Below, piece by piece: positions 16,515 through 24,440 of a stretch of 64,000 bases of DNA. The position numbers were made by a program, and so were the translations under genes. This DNA is from an uncultured Collinsella sp. (lineage in GTDB: Bacteria; Actinomycetota; Coriobacteriia; Coriobacteriales; Coriobacteriaceae). The DNA lies in assembly GCA_934668875.1 (NCBI GenBank), contig CAKUON010000006.1:1-64000 (forward strand), read 5' to 3'. Under the pieces are notes generated by a model. The model ran no database searches. It was not told the origin of the DNA and saw nothing but the letters and a program-made list of their open reading frames with translations. Position 1 is the stretch's first letter. Each line of letters begins with the position of its first letter.

Positions 16515-17816
16515 ATGCAGCGACAGCTAATGGACGAACTCATCGCTTGGAAATCTAGAGCAAACCGCAAGCCCCTCCTGCTTAAGGGGGCCCGCCAGAC
16601 GGGAAAAACCTGGCTTCTCAACGAATTCGCAGGCCAGCAGTATCAAAACGTCATCCGTTTTGACTTTATGCTCGAACCGGGCGCACGTTCGCTGTTCGAC
16701 GGAAGCCTTGACCCCAAACGCATCATCTCCCAGATAGAGCTCCTGCGCGGCCAGACCATAACGCCGACAGACACACTCATCATCTTCGACGAAATCCAAG
16801 AGGCACCGCGTGGCATCACCTCGCTCAAATACTTCAACGAGCTGGCGCCGGAATACCATATTGTGGCAGCCGGTTCCTATATGGGACTCGCGCTCCGACG
16901 CGAAAACGAGTCGTTCCCCGTCGGCAAAATCGACCAGCTCACCATGCGCCCCATGGGGTTTGTCGAGTTCGTTCGTGCCGTCGATGGCGATCCGCTCGCA
17001 GATGCCATCCTTGCCGCAGGCATGGACCTGCTGGCAAACGTTTCCGAAAAGCTCGAGCGCTTGCTCAAGGAATACCTCGTTGTCGGTGGCATGCCAGAAG
17101 CTGTCTCCGCTTTCGCCGCCTCCCACGATTTCATCGAGGCCCGCAGGCTTCAGCAGCAAATCATCGAAGCTTACGAATCCGATTTTGGCAAGCATGCGCC
17201 AGCCCGCATCGTCGAGCGCATGAGGCTGGTTTGGAAATCCCTTCCCGGCCAGCTCGCAAAGGAAAACAAGAAGTTCGTCTACGGCGCGCTTCGTCCCGGG
17301 GCGCGCGCACGCGATTTTGAGGAAAGCCTCCAGTGGCTCATGGACTATGGAATCGTTCATAAGGTACCACGTGTTTCCGCCTTAAGAGCACCGCTCACAA
17401 GCTACGAGGATCTCTCGGGCTTCAAGCTGTTCTGCATCGACACCGGCATCCTCGGAGCACTCTCCGGCCTCTCGCCGGCCATTGTTCTGAACGGGCCCGC
17501 CGTTTTTACGGAGTTCAAAGGCTCGCTGACCGAGCAATACGTCGCACAGGAGCTTTTGCTCCAAGGCAAAACTCCCGCGTATTGGTCATCCTCCTCCGGC
17601 AATGCAGAGACTGACTTTGCCATCGACCATGCGGGGACCGTGCTTCCGCTCGAGGTCAAGGCGGCAGAGAATCTCAAAGCAAAGAGTCTGAGGATTGCCT
17701 GCGAGAAGTTCAAGCTCGAGCGCTGCGTGAGAACATCGTTAGCGGCATATAGAGACGAGGGCACGCTCGTCAACATACCGCTCTGGGAGATTGGGCAAAT
17801 CGACAAACTGGCATAG
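16515..17816 (+). CDS. AAA_14/DUF4143 family ATP-binding protein
   Basis: A 433-residue protein of the large prokaryotic family combining an N-terminal AAA_14 ATPase with a C-terminal DUF4143 domain. Walker A is KGARQTGKTW near residue 24, Walker B is LIIFDEIQ near 88, and a sensor-like AAGSYMGLALR follows near 117. The C-terminus contains ETDFAI and PLEVKAAEN near residues 367-383, which resembles a PD-(D/E)xK nuclease-like core. The function of the family is not established; members are common on genomic islands and often occur singly. It is preceded by 33-bp tandem repeats and bracketed by identical 39-bp repeats, consistent with a mobile or stress-related cassette. The ATG follows TTAGGAGGCAGT. 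Confidence 0.88.
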   Translation: MQRQLMDELIAWKSRANRKPLLLKGARQTGKTWLLNEFAGQQYQNVIRFDFMLEPGARSLFDGSLDPKRIISQIELLRGQTITPTDTLIIFDEIQEAPRGITSLKYFNELAPEYHIVAAGSYMGLALRRENESFPVGKIDQLTMRPMGFVEFVRAVDGDPLADAILAAGMDLLANVSEKLERLLKEYLVVGGMPEAVSAFAASHDFIEARRLQQQIIEAYESDFGKHAPARIVERMRLVWKSLPGQLAKENKKFVYGALRPGARARDFEESLQWLMDYGIVHKVPRVSALRAPLTSYEDLSGFKLFCIDTGILGALSGLSPAIVLNGPAVFTEFKGSLTEQYVAQELLLQGKTPAYWSSSSGNAETDFAIDHAGTVLPLEVKAAENLKAKSLRIACEKFKLERCVRTSLAAYRDEGTLVNIPLWEIGQIDKLA

Positions 17817-17839
17817 GCGCTGTGGGGGGGGTGCCCCGC

Positions 17840-17878
17840 AAGGAGTGTCCCAAACTGCCGGCAGAAAAGGAACGTCCC
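17840..17878 (+). repeat. 39-bp dispersed repeat with CTGCCGGCAG palindrome, copy 2
   Basis: Identical over 39 bp to 16329-16367, in the same orientation, 24 bp after the ATPase stop codon. The two copies therefore bracket the gene as direct repeats. Confidence 0.85.
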
Positions 17879-17895
17879 TATCTGCCGCATCAAAC

Positions 17896-17959
17896 GAGCG
17901 TGGAAAATCTCCCACTTTGGGCTCGTATGGGCACCAAAAGTGGGAGATTATCCACGCTC
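17896..17959. terminator. Long hairpin downstream of lacC and the ATPase gene
   Basis: A 23-24-bp arm pair reading GAGCGTGGAAAATCTCCCAC and its near-perfect complement is separated by 17 bp. It lies between two convergent genes (ATPase and lacC-1). It may terminate transcription in both directions, or be a repeat element. Confidence 0.6.
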
Positions 17960-17981
17960 ATTCTATTAGGAGCCGCAACCG

Positions 17982-18917
17982 CTACAACTCTGTAACCTCA
18001 ACGCTGTTATAGACCTCGTCCCAGCGGTCCATGACCAGGTGGCCGGTCTTGGGATCCATGGCGTTGAGCTTGCCACAGGTGTTGGCGGTCTTGAGCACCG
18101 TGACATCATCGGCGCCGGCAGCAATGGCGTGTGCAAAGCCGGCGATCGTCGAGTCGCCGGAACCCGTCGCGTTGACAGCGGCAATCGCGGGCGTCTTGGC
18201 ACGGAACGCGTGACCCTCATGGAAGCCTACCGAACCGGCAGCACCCATCGAGACGACAACCCAGGGAATACCGGCAAAGCGGCCGTCGGCGGCAAGCGCC
18301 TCGCGCAGCGCGTCGACGTCGTCGGTCGTAAAGGACGTGCCCAGCAGGCCGTTAATCTCGGTCAGGTTGGGCTTCACGAGCTCGGGCTTGGCGTCGGATG
18401 CCAGCGCGGCCTCCAGCGAAGCGCCCGAGGTATCGAGCAGCACCTTGGCGCCCGCCTCCTCGGCAATCTTGACGAGCTCGGCATAGTAGCCGGCATCGAC
18501 GCCACGCGGCAGCGAGCCCGAAAGCGTCACGACGTCAGCCTTCGCAGCGAGCTCGGCGAACTTGGCCGTGAAGGTATCGAGCTCGGCAGGAGCGATCTGC
18601 GGGCCGCTCTCCAGCAGCTCGGTCTGATTGCCCTCGTGCAGGATGTTCAGGCAAATGCGCGTCTCGCCGGCGATGGGCACAAAGTCGTTCTTGACGCCGT
18701 CGGCATCCATAAGCTCGGCCATATAGGCACCCATGTGGCCGCCGAGCAGACCGGTTGCGAGCACGTCATCGCCCAGCTGCAGCAGCACACGGCTCACGTT
18801 GAGGCCCTTGCCGCCAGCGGTCTTTTCGGGCGTCACGCGATTCACGTCGTCGATAATCAGCTTGTCGAGCTGATAGCGCGTATCAATCGACGGGTTCATG
18901 GTAACGGTCAAAATCAT
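17982..18917 (-). CDS. lacC: Tagatose-6-phosphate kinase (LacC-1)
   Basis: A 311-residue PfkB-family kinase, closest in appearance to LacC/FruK. It would phosphorylate tagatose-6-phosphate to tagatose-1,6-bisphosphate. It begins MILTVTMNPSIDTRYQLD, has the PfkB motif GGKGLNVSRVL near residue 36 and the C-terminal catalytic signature NATGSGDSTIAGF near 247 with its aspartate base. Assignment to tagatose-6-phosphate rather than fructose-1-phosphate rests on the neighbouring lacA and lacB. The ATG at 18917 follows AACAGGAG. It is the last gene of a lacA-lacB-lacX-lacC operon. A second, very similar copy lies at 38247-39182. Confidence 0.92.
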   Translation of the reverse strand: MILTVTMNPSIDTRYQLDKLIIDDVNRVTPEKTAGGKGLNVSRVLLQLGDDVLATGLLGGHMGAYMAELMDADGVKNDFVPIAGETRICLNILHEGNQTELLESGPQIAPAELDTFTAKFAELAAKADVVTLSGSLPRGVDAGYYAELVKIAEEAGAKVLLDTSGASLEAALASDAKPELVKPNLTEINGLLGTSFTTDDVDALREALAADGRFAGIPWVVVSMGAAGSVGFHEGHAFRAKTPAIAAVNATGSGDSTIAGFAHAIAAGADDVTVLKTANTCGKLNAMDPKTGHLVMDRWDEVYNSVEVTEL

Positions 18918-18973
18918 GTTGAACTCCTGTTTCCGGGGCACGATGTGTGCGACCCCAAACATACGATAGCTCT

Positions 18974-19855
18974 TTATAGAATCTCGATCTCAAAGCCGCG
19001 GATGACGGTCTCCCCCGGCTTGGCCACCAGACAGCCGCGCTTGTGCTCCAGGACATCGTCCTCGTCGGAGCAGGTGGACAGGCCGCCCCACGGTTCCACC
19101 GCCACAAAGTCGCCCTCGGGCTTGCTCCACACAATCAGATACGGCATATCGGGGAATGTCAGACGCACGCCCTTGTCCTCGGTCTTCTTGGTTAGCGTGA
19201 CCACACGACTCTCGAGCACATCAAAGATGGTCTCGGCAAAGTCGAAGAGCTCGTGGGTAAGCGGCAGGTCGTGGCCAACCATCGGGTTCTTACTACGATG
19301 CTCAACATCGATCAGGCCCGTCGAGGGAACGGCGGTGCAGAGCTCTGCCGCCTCACGCTGCTCAAATCGAAGCTCGTAATCGTCGTAGGACTCACCCTCG
19401 TCGAGCGGGCACTTAAAGCCGGGATGGCCGCCCACAAAGAACGGCATGTCCTCGGTTCCCTCGTTGGTCACCTCGTACGACACGGCCACCTTTGCCGCAT
19501 CGATCGTGTAGCGTGCAACGATCTTAAACGGATACGGATACTGCTCGAGCAGCTCGGCGTGGTCGGCAGAGCTCAGGCTCAGCGCAACCATGCTGTCGCC
19601 CTGCTCCTCGAGCTTCCACTCCTGCTTGCGGGCGAAACCATGACGCGCGAGGTTGATCTCGTGGCCGGCGCGCGTCATAGCGCGGCCATCGCGCAGACCG
19701 CCGCAGATGGGAAAGCAGATCGGGGCCTGACCCGACCACACCGCCGGGTCGCCCTGCCACAAATACTCACGACCGTTAGCCGCAATAGAGGTAAACGATC
19801 CGCCTGCTGTGCTTAGAGCCACGCGAATAGAACCGTTATCAAGAACAAACTCCAT
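18974..19855 (-). CDS. lacX: LacX-like aldose 1-epimerase family protein (LacX-1)
   Basis: A 293-residue member of the galactose-mutarotase-like fold, of the LacX/YihR branch. The internal RHGFARK and GGHPGFKCPL motifs are characteristic, and LacX genes accompany tagatose-pathway genes in lactic acid bacteria. It probably interconverts anomers of galactose-6-phosphate or a related sugar; the exact reaction of LacX is not firmly established. The ATG at 19855 is preceded by AAAGGGAAGG; an upstream extension of 30 codons has no support. It sits between lacB and lacC-1 in one operon. A paralogue lies at 39242-40123. Confidence 0.88.
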   Translation of the reverse strand: MEFVLDNGSIRVALSTAGGSFTSIAANGREYLWQGDPAVWSGQAPICFPICGGLRDGRAMTRAGHEINLARHGFARKQEWKLEEQGDSMVALSLSSADHAELLEQYPYPFKIVARYTIDAAKVAVSYEVTNEGTEDMPFFVGGHPGFKCPLDEGESYDDYELRFEQREAAELCTAVPSTGLIDVEHRSKNPMVGHDLPLTHELFDFAETIFDVLESRVVTLTKKTEDKGVRLTFPDMPYLIVWSKPEGDFVAVEPWGGLSTCSDEDDVLEHKRGCLVAKPGETVIRGFEIEIL

Positions 19856-19973
19856 AGGAGCCTTCCCTTTCTTACGCCAGCCCGTCGAGTCAATTGGGCC
19901 GATAGAAAACCGGCCCGCGCCCCTCACAGAAACGCGAGCCGTCAACGGACTAGTTAATTACGCCGGATACCCG

Positions 19974-20498
19974 CTAATCATGGTATTCGCCACGGTCCCA
20001 CTTCTCCAAGAACTCGTCGAAGAAATGCGGGTCGGCCTGAGCCTCGGCGTCGACCTTGTTGCAGGCATCGATCTTGGCGATCAGGGCGTCGTGCTCGGGA
20101 GTCTGCTCGTAGGGCTCCTCCAGGAAGGCAAGCATAATGTCGGCCATCAGGAACTCGCCGGTGATCTTACCGCCAAAGCCCACGATGTTGGCGTTGAGCT
20201 CGCGGCGGGCATACAGGGCAGAGGTCATGTCGCGGACCAGGGCGCAACGGGCGCCGGGAACCTTGTTGACAGCGTTGGTGATGCCGATACCGGTGCCGCA
20301 CAGGGCCACGCCAAAGTCGGCCTTGCCGCTGGCAACGGCCTCGCCCACGGCCTTGCCGTAGATGGGATAGTGCGTGCGGCTGTGGCTGTAGGTACCGCAG
20401 TCGAGCACCTGGTAGCCGGCCTGCTCAAGACGGTCGGCCAGATAGATCTTCTCGTCCGTAACGATATGGTCGCAACCGATTGCGATGGTCTTCTTCAT
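19974..20498 (-). CDS. lacB: Galactose-6-phosphate isomerase subunit LacB
   Basis: A 174-residue RpiB/LacAB-family protein. Together with LacA it isomerises galactose-6-phosphate to tagatose-6-phosphate. It starts [17 protein letters not shown], and the [22 protein letters not shown] segment near residue 67 contains the RpiB-type active-site cysteine. The long C-terminal region distinguishes LacB from LacA. The start codon follows GAAAGGACG. The gene lies 63 bp downstream of lacA on the same strand. Confidence 0.95.
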   Translation of the reverse strand: MKKTIAIGCDHIVTDEKIYLADRLEQAGYQVLDCGTYSHSRTHYPIYGKAVGEAVASGKADFGVALCGTGIGITNAVNKVPGARCALVRDMTSALYARRELNANIVGFGGKITGEFLMADIMLAFLEEPYEQTPEHDALIAKIDACNKVDAEAQADPHFFDEFLEKWDRGEYHD

Positions 20499-20561
20499 CA
20501 GAACGTCCTTTCGTCTGAATTCACAAGTTGAGGTAGAAGTTCGAGTTCTCGGTGGCTCTCG

Positions 20562-20990
20562 TTAGGCCATCTTGTTGAGCATGTCGACACGGATCTGGTG
20601 ACGACCGCCGGCGTACTGGGCGCGCAGGAACTCGCGAGCGATCTTCTTGGCGACCTCGGTGCCCACGACGCCCGGGCCCATGGTGACCATGCGCGAACCG
20701 TTGTGCTCGCGGGTCATATAGGCGGAGCGCTCGTCGGAAATGTTGGCGACGACCATGCCCTTCATCTTGACGGCGGCCATATAGGAACCGACGCCGTACT
20801 TATCGAAGGCAAAGCCCTGGGAATCCTTGTGCTCCAGCAGGTCCTTGGCGACGGCGGTCGCGGAGTCGACAAAGTCCGCGGCAGGGGTCTCGGAATAGTC
20901 GACGACCTCGTGACCGTCGGCGATGAGCATCTCCTTGATGGACTCCTTCATCGACATACCGTCGGCATCGGAAGCGATTACAACCCTCAT
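20562..20990 (-). CDS. lacA: Galactose-6-phosphate isomerase subunit LacA
   Basis: A 142-residue LacA subunit. It begins MRVVIASDADGMSMKE and carries the FDKYGVGSYMAAVKMKGMV segment in place of the RpiB cysteine motif, as expected for the non-cysteine subunit. It pairs with LacB to make the heteromeric isomerase. The ATG follows AAGGAGGATGTC. As first gene of the operon it sits below a 305-bp control region with LacR-like and 21-bp-repeat sites. Confidence 0.95.
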   Translation of the reverse strand: MRVVIASDADGMSMKESIKEMLIADGHEVVDYSETPAADFVDSATAVAKDLLEHKDSQGFAFDKYGVGSYMAAVKMKGMVVANISDERSAYMTREHNGSRMVTMGPGVVGTEVAKKIAREFLRAQYAGGRHQIRVDMLNKMA

Positions 20991-21100
20991 GACATCCTCC
21001 TTGAGAGATACGCAGGTGCGTAGTTTCTGTTTGGAAGTGTTGAATCGCGTTCAGGTCCGGGCATCTGAATGTGCGGTTCTTCACTGTTCATGTTTATTTG

Positions 21101-21114
21101 AACACATTCGAACA
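21101..21114 (+). promoter_or_regulatory. Candidate LacR site AACA-N4-CGAACA, copy 1
   Basis: AACACATTCGAACA lies 111 bp upstream of lacA. The same ten fixed bases recur at 23035-23048 (before lacF) and 35110-35123 (before the DeoR-2 gene). This points to control by DeoR-2. Confidence 0.55.
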
Positions 21115-21225
21115 GCGACTGCAACAACTATTTGTTTGTCTTTGTTCTTTTTTGAACAATTACCGTTCACGGGTGTTTGCCGACCGTTTGGGCCTGACGG
21201 AGGCATGGACGGTCACGCGCTCAAC

Positions 21226-21263
21226 AAAAAGGGCGACCGAGAACGCATCTCGGTCGCCCTTTC
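21226..21263. terminator. Hairpin between lacA region and the 21296 gene
   Basis: GGGCGACCGAG pairs with CTCGGTCGCCC across a 7-nt loop. An A-run on the left and T-run on the right make it usable in both directions. It lies 33 bp past the stop of the minus-strand membrane-protein gene. Confidence 0.8.
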
Positions 21264-21295
21264 GGAGATATGGATCAGCAAAACGATCCTTTTAG

Positions 21296-22297
21296 CTACT
21301 CAGTCTGCCCGCCCTTCTTAGCGTGCTTGGAGGGGGCGCTCAGAAAACGACCCGTCAGATAATTCGTCGGGCCGGAGATATCAATCCCCAGCAGTACGTG
21401 CCCCAGCCACAGGAATGCCACGAGTACCAGCAGCGGAATCACGCACGAGGTCACAATCATCACGATGACGCCTTCGATTAGATCGGTCACCTGCTGTACA
21501 ACCTCGTCGGTCATCGACTTGGCGCTATCGGTCACCGAAGTCAGCAGACTCGAGGCGCCTTCGGTCAGTTGCTCAAGCACGTTCTTGTCTGTTTTGGTTT
21601 CAGATTTCTTTTCGCTCTTTGACGAGCTCTCATCAGCCGCGCTTGCCGCCTTTTGCTCGGCCTGTTCGATGCTCACCTGGTACGTCTCGTCGACCTTTTG
21701 CGACACCCACACGCTCGCGGGCACCAACGCCATGCCGATCATGGCGACCACCAGTACGCGCGTTGCCACACGGCGCAGGACAGCGCTGGTGCTCCAGCGT
21801 CCGTGGATGCCAAGCGACACCGCGAAGAGTACGAGCGAGAACGGGATCAGGATGCCCAAGCCCACCGACCATAATATAGTGAGCAGGTATTTCTCGAGGT
21901 AGAGCACGGCAAGCACGATACCCAGGTTGCCCGAAAGCTGGGCGAGCTGCTCGGCGACCGGTGTTCCTGTGTCGCCCGGCAGCGCGGTAATGCCCGCAGA
22001 CAGCGCCACGCACGACGTCGTGAGCGCCAACACGTTACCCTTCTTTTGGTCGATGACCTCGATAGTTGAGTCCCAGGTCTTGGTGTCGGCAAAATGCGGG
22101 CGCGCAACAAAACCCGACAGAAGCGCCAGTACCACGAGCGCAACGATGAACCCGATCTGCAACTTTTTGTTTGCACACACGACATCGGACAGGCTGGGTT
22201 GCAGCTCCGCCACCGTCGTATGCTCGGTTATTTGGACGGGGCGCCCGTGAGCCATCTCGCGCGGGCCCCTCTTTTGAATCGATCCGTTGTCCGGCAT
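21296..22297 (-). CDS. Hypothetical multi-pass membrane protein
   Basis: A 333-residue protein of unrecognised family. A hydrophilic N-terminus (about 1-45) precedes hydrophobic segments near 47-66, 88-108, 120-175 and 188-207. A Ser/Glu/Lys-rich, probably coiled segment lies at about 215-255, followed by further membrane segments near 278-312. The C-terminus is basic. The strong ribosome binding site GAGGAGGTATCC supports the start. The gene is flanked by terminators on both sides and seems monocistronic. Nothing in it points to a function. Confidence 0.75.
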   Translation of the reverse strand: MPDNGSIQKRGPREMAHGRPVQITEHTTVAELQPSLSDVVCANKKLQIGFIVALVVLALLSGFVARPHFADTKTWDSTIEVIDQKKGNVLALTTSCVALSAGITALPGDTGTPVAEQLAQLSGNLGIVLAVLYLEKYLLTILWSVGLGILIPFSLVLFAVSLGIHGRWSTSAVLRRVATRVLVVAMIGMALVPASVWVSQKVDETYQVSIEQAEQKAASAADESSSKSEKKSETKTDKNVLEQLTEGASSLLTSVTDSAKSMTDEVVQQVTDLIEGVIVMIVTSCVIPLLVLVAFLWLGHVLLGIDISGPTNYLTGRFLSAPSKHAKKGGQTE

Positions 22298-22414
22298 TTG
22301 GATACCTCCTCATTCCGGCCTGTATTGCGGATGGAAGTATACCCAGCGAGCGAAGAACCGAACGGCAGGGTGGGCGTTTGACCCAAGAGTGTCCCCAATG
22401 ACTAGTTGATGACT

Positions 22415-22453
22415 AAGGACTGTCCCTAACTGCCGGCAGAAAAGGAACGTCCC
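22415..22453 (+). repeat. 39-bp dispersed repeat, diverged copy 3
   Basis: It matches the 16329/17840 copies except for a few bases (AAGGACTGTCCCTAACTGCC at the left end). It is followed by TAAGTGCCG, similar to the flank of the other copies. A fragment of the GGGGAC/ACTAGT repeat family precedes it at 22386-22412. Confidence 0.8.
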
Positions 22454-22466
22454 TAAGTGCCGCAAA

Positions 22467-22499
22467 AAAGCCCTGTCGCGGGGTTGCGGCAGGGTTTTT
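22467..22499. terminator. lacF terminator
   Basis: GCCCTG-T-CGC pairs with GCG-G-CAGGGT. A-runs lie on the left and T-runs on the right, so the structure can work for the minus-strand lacF transcript. Confidence 0.7.
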
Positions 22500-22526
22500 G
22501 GAAGGGGACTTGGTTGTGGGGGCTCG

Positions 22527-22865
22527 TTAGGCGAGCTTGGCCTCGAGATCGGCGATACGCTTGTAGGCATCGATGGTAAAGCGGGTCTGCTTCTCCAGGA
22601 TCATGGTGGTCATAAGGGTGTCCTGAGCATGAGCCATGATGAAGGTCATCTCCATCTCGCCGCCGCCGGCCTCCTGCGAAAGCAGCTTGGTCTGCGTGTC
22701 GTGGGCACCGATGAGAGCGTCGCTGGCATCCTTGTGCAGCTGCTCGGCCTTCTCAAAATCACCCTCGCGGGCAGCATCGAGTGCAGCGAGCAGGTCGGTC
22801 TGGGCGTCACCCGCGTATGCGACGATCTCGAATCCAACCATCGAGATTTCTTCTTTGGTTGCCAT
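22527..22865 (-). CDS. lacF: PTS lactose/cellobiose-family IIA component
   Basis: A 112-residue IIA of the lactose family. It passes phosphate from HPr to the IIB domain of LacE. The phosphorylated histidine is H79 in IMAHAQDTLM. The two helices before it are typical of the three-helix bundle. It is the only lactose-type IIA in the window and must serve both LacE proteins, unless other copies exist elsewhere. The ATG follows GAAAGGAACG. Upstream are the AACA-N4-CGAACA motif and a 21-bp-spaced ACCGTTCA repeat on the same strand as the gene. Confidence 0.94.
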   Translation of the reverse strand: MATKEEISMVGFEIVAYAGDAQTDLLAALDAAREGDFEKAEQLHKDASDALIGAHDTQTKLLSQEAGGGEMEMTFIMAHAQDTLMTTMILEKQTRFTIDAYKRIADLEAKLA

Positions 22866-22989
22866 ATTGCGTTCCTTTCACATATGAACCAATGGAGAGC
22901 ATCGCGTCCGGGCATACGCGCTGCGTTGTGTATGCCAGAAACATTAACATTCAAACAAAAAAGAACAATCCAAAACGCAATTTGAAGCT

Positions 22990-23019
22990 ATGAACGGTCG
23001 ATTTTAGCCTGTGAACGGT
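22990..23019 (-). promoter_or_regulatory. 21-bp-spaced direct repeat upstream of lacF
   Basis: On the minus strand ACCGTTCAC (23019-23011) is followed at exactly 21 bp by ACCGTTCAT (22998-22990), with a spacer ending AAAATCG. The site is about 125 bp above the lacF start. Confidence 0.65.
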
Positions 23020-23034
23020 TTTTAAACCATTCTG

Positions 23035-23048
23035 AACAATATCGAACA
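23035..23048 (+). promoter_or_regulatory. Candidate LacR site AACA-N4-CGAACA, copy 2
   Basis: AACAATATCGAACA lies between lacF and the convergent end of the LacI-2 gene. It shares its fixed bases with the sites at 21101 and 35110. Confidence 0.55.
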
Positions 23049-23079
23049 CATAAATCGACAACTCAAACAGGTCCGCACC

Positions 23080-24084
23080 CTAGCGCAAATCGCACACCGT
23101 ATCGCCCTCGACGAGCACGCCGGGGATCAGCATGTGCTCCACGCCCAGTGCGACGTCCTCGGCGCCGGCAATCTTGTCGACCGCCCACATGCCAACGCGC
23201 TTGTTATCAAAACGTACCGTTGTCAGGCGACGATCGGGCACGATATCGCCCAGGCTATCGTCAACGCCCGCCACGCTCACGTCCTCGGGCACTCGCTTTC
23301 CGCGCGACTCGAGCCCGCGAATGCAGCCATAGGCCATAGCATCGTTCGAAGCATAGATAGCCGTGCAGCTCGAATCGTCCGCCAACGCCTGCCCGGCGGC
23401 ATATCCGCTCTGCGCCGTCCAGTCACCGCGGATAAGCCGCGGCGGCTCGACGCCATGCGCACGCAGGGTCTCACGCCAGCCCTCCTCGCGCTGCATGCCC
23501 GAAAGCGAGCGCTCGGGGCATGAGATAAAGTGCACGGTCTTGTGCCCCTGCTCCAGCAAGTACTCGACCACCTGGCGCGAGCAATCGAACTGGTCGTTAT
23601 CGACCGTCGAGCATAGCGGGTGCTCCAGCATGGTAACGAGCACCGTCTGCATACCGGGCAGCGGCTCAAAGGTGCCAAAGTCCGCCGGCATGCGATTCAT
23701 GATCACAACCATGCCATCCACCGGCAGTGCGCTCATGCGCGACGATGCACTCTCGAGGGTATACGGATGCCCGTCAACTTTAGTGAGGGTAATGGCATAG
23801 CCGTGTTTGTCGGCCGCGGCAGCAAAACCCTCCATGCGGTCGAGGTTTCCGGTACCGGTGATGTTGAACATGGCGACGCCGACGGTCTTGAACTTGCCGC
23901 GGCGCAGCGACCGGCCGGCAAAATTGGGTCGATACCCGAGCTCGCGCATGGCGGCACGCACGCGCTCCTTGGTCTCGGGACGTACGCTGGGCGAATCGTG
24001 CACGGTGCGCGAGACCGTCTGCTCCGAGACGCCCGCAAGACGCGCCACGTCCTTAACGGATACCGATTTTTTAACAGCGGCCAT
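23080..24084 (-). CDS. LacI family regulator (LacI-2)
   Basis: A 334-residue LacI/GalR repressor. The helix-turn-helix SVKDVARLAGVSEQTVSRTVHD is at about 8-30, with the hinge and sugar-binding domain after it. It is divergent from lacE-1. The gap between them has two inverted copies of an 18-bp motif AATGTTRACGTTGCCATT with a LacI-type central ACGT, so it probably represses lacE-1/lacG-1 and itself. The whole protein resembles LacI-1 (12017-13048) and LacI-3 (28051-29061), which suggests paralogous expansion. The ribosome binding site is weak (AAAGATCG). Confidence 0.9.
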   Translation of the reverse strand: MAAVKKSVSVKDVARLAGVSEQTVSRTVHDSPSVRPETKERVRAAMRELGYRPNFAGRSLRRGKFKTVGVAMFNITGTGNLDRMEGFAAAADKHGYAITLTKVDGHPYTLESASSRMSALPVDGMVVIMNRMPADFGTFEPLPGMQTVLVTMLEHPLCSTVDNDQFDCSRQVVEYLLEQGHKTVHFISCPERSLSGMQREEGWRETLRAHGVEPPRLIRGDWTAQSGYAAGQALADDSSCTAIYASNDAMAYGCIRGLESRGKRVPEDVSVAGVDDSLGDIVPDRRLTTVRFDNKRVGMWAVDKIAGAEDVALGVEHMLIPGVLVEGDTVCDLR

Positions 24085-24440
24085 AGGTCGATCTTTCTAT
24101 GTCAACGATGCCATCGCGGGCATCCCAACAGACAAAATGAACGCCTTCAAGTATATCCAACGCCTCCTCCGCCATACGCTCACCACCCAAAACCTACCGT
24201 TCACCGACAATCCTGCGTCCCCGAACGGCTTTTGTCGCCCAAATGTTAACGTTGCCATTGTGCAAACACAGAGCCACCGGGCGGCTCAAACGTTTACGCG
24301 CAAGGAATCGACGGTCCACAGGCACAGGGGCCACCGGTTCGCGTCTTTTTTTGTGTCACAAAATGGCAACGTCAACATTTTGGCAAACAAGGTCCAAACG
24401 TTACCATCGTTGCTAACCCACCGACTCTTAGGAGCTTTGC
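24085..24440. promoter_or_regulatory. LacI-2 / lacE-1 divergent control region
   Basis: No gene is seen. It contains a 21-bp-spaced repeat at 24175-24204 (TACGCTCAC then ACCGTTCAC) and the LacI-2 operator candidates at 24242-24259 and, inverted, at 24362-24379. A partial third ACGTT-containing site lies near 24396. The lacE-1 ribosome binding site is TTAGGAGC. Confidence 0.75.
24242..24379. promoter_or_regulatory. Inverted pair of LacI-2 operator candidates
   Basis: AATGTTAACGTTGCCATT (24242-24259) and, on the other strand, AATGTTGACGTTGCCATT (24379-24362) differ at one base. They are 120 bp apart, a spacing that would permit looping. Confidence 0.7.

Larger units (their letters stand above)
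20991..21295. promoter_or_regulatory. lacA operon control region
   Basis: No gene is seen. It contains AACACATTCGAACA at 21101-21114 (shared with the lacF and DeoR-2 upstream regions), an inverted repeat TTGTTC-TTTTTT-GAACAA at 21142-21159, a 21-bp-spaced repeat starting ACCGTTCAC at 21162 with a weaker second half (21183-21191), and the terminator of the neighbouring membrane-protein gene or convergent transcripts at 21226-21263. Confidence 0.65.
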
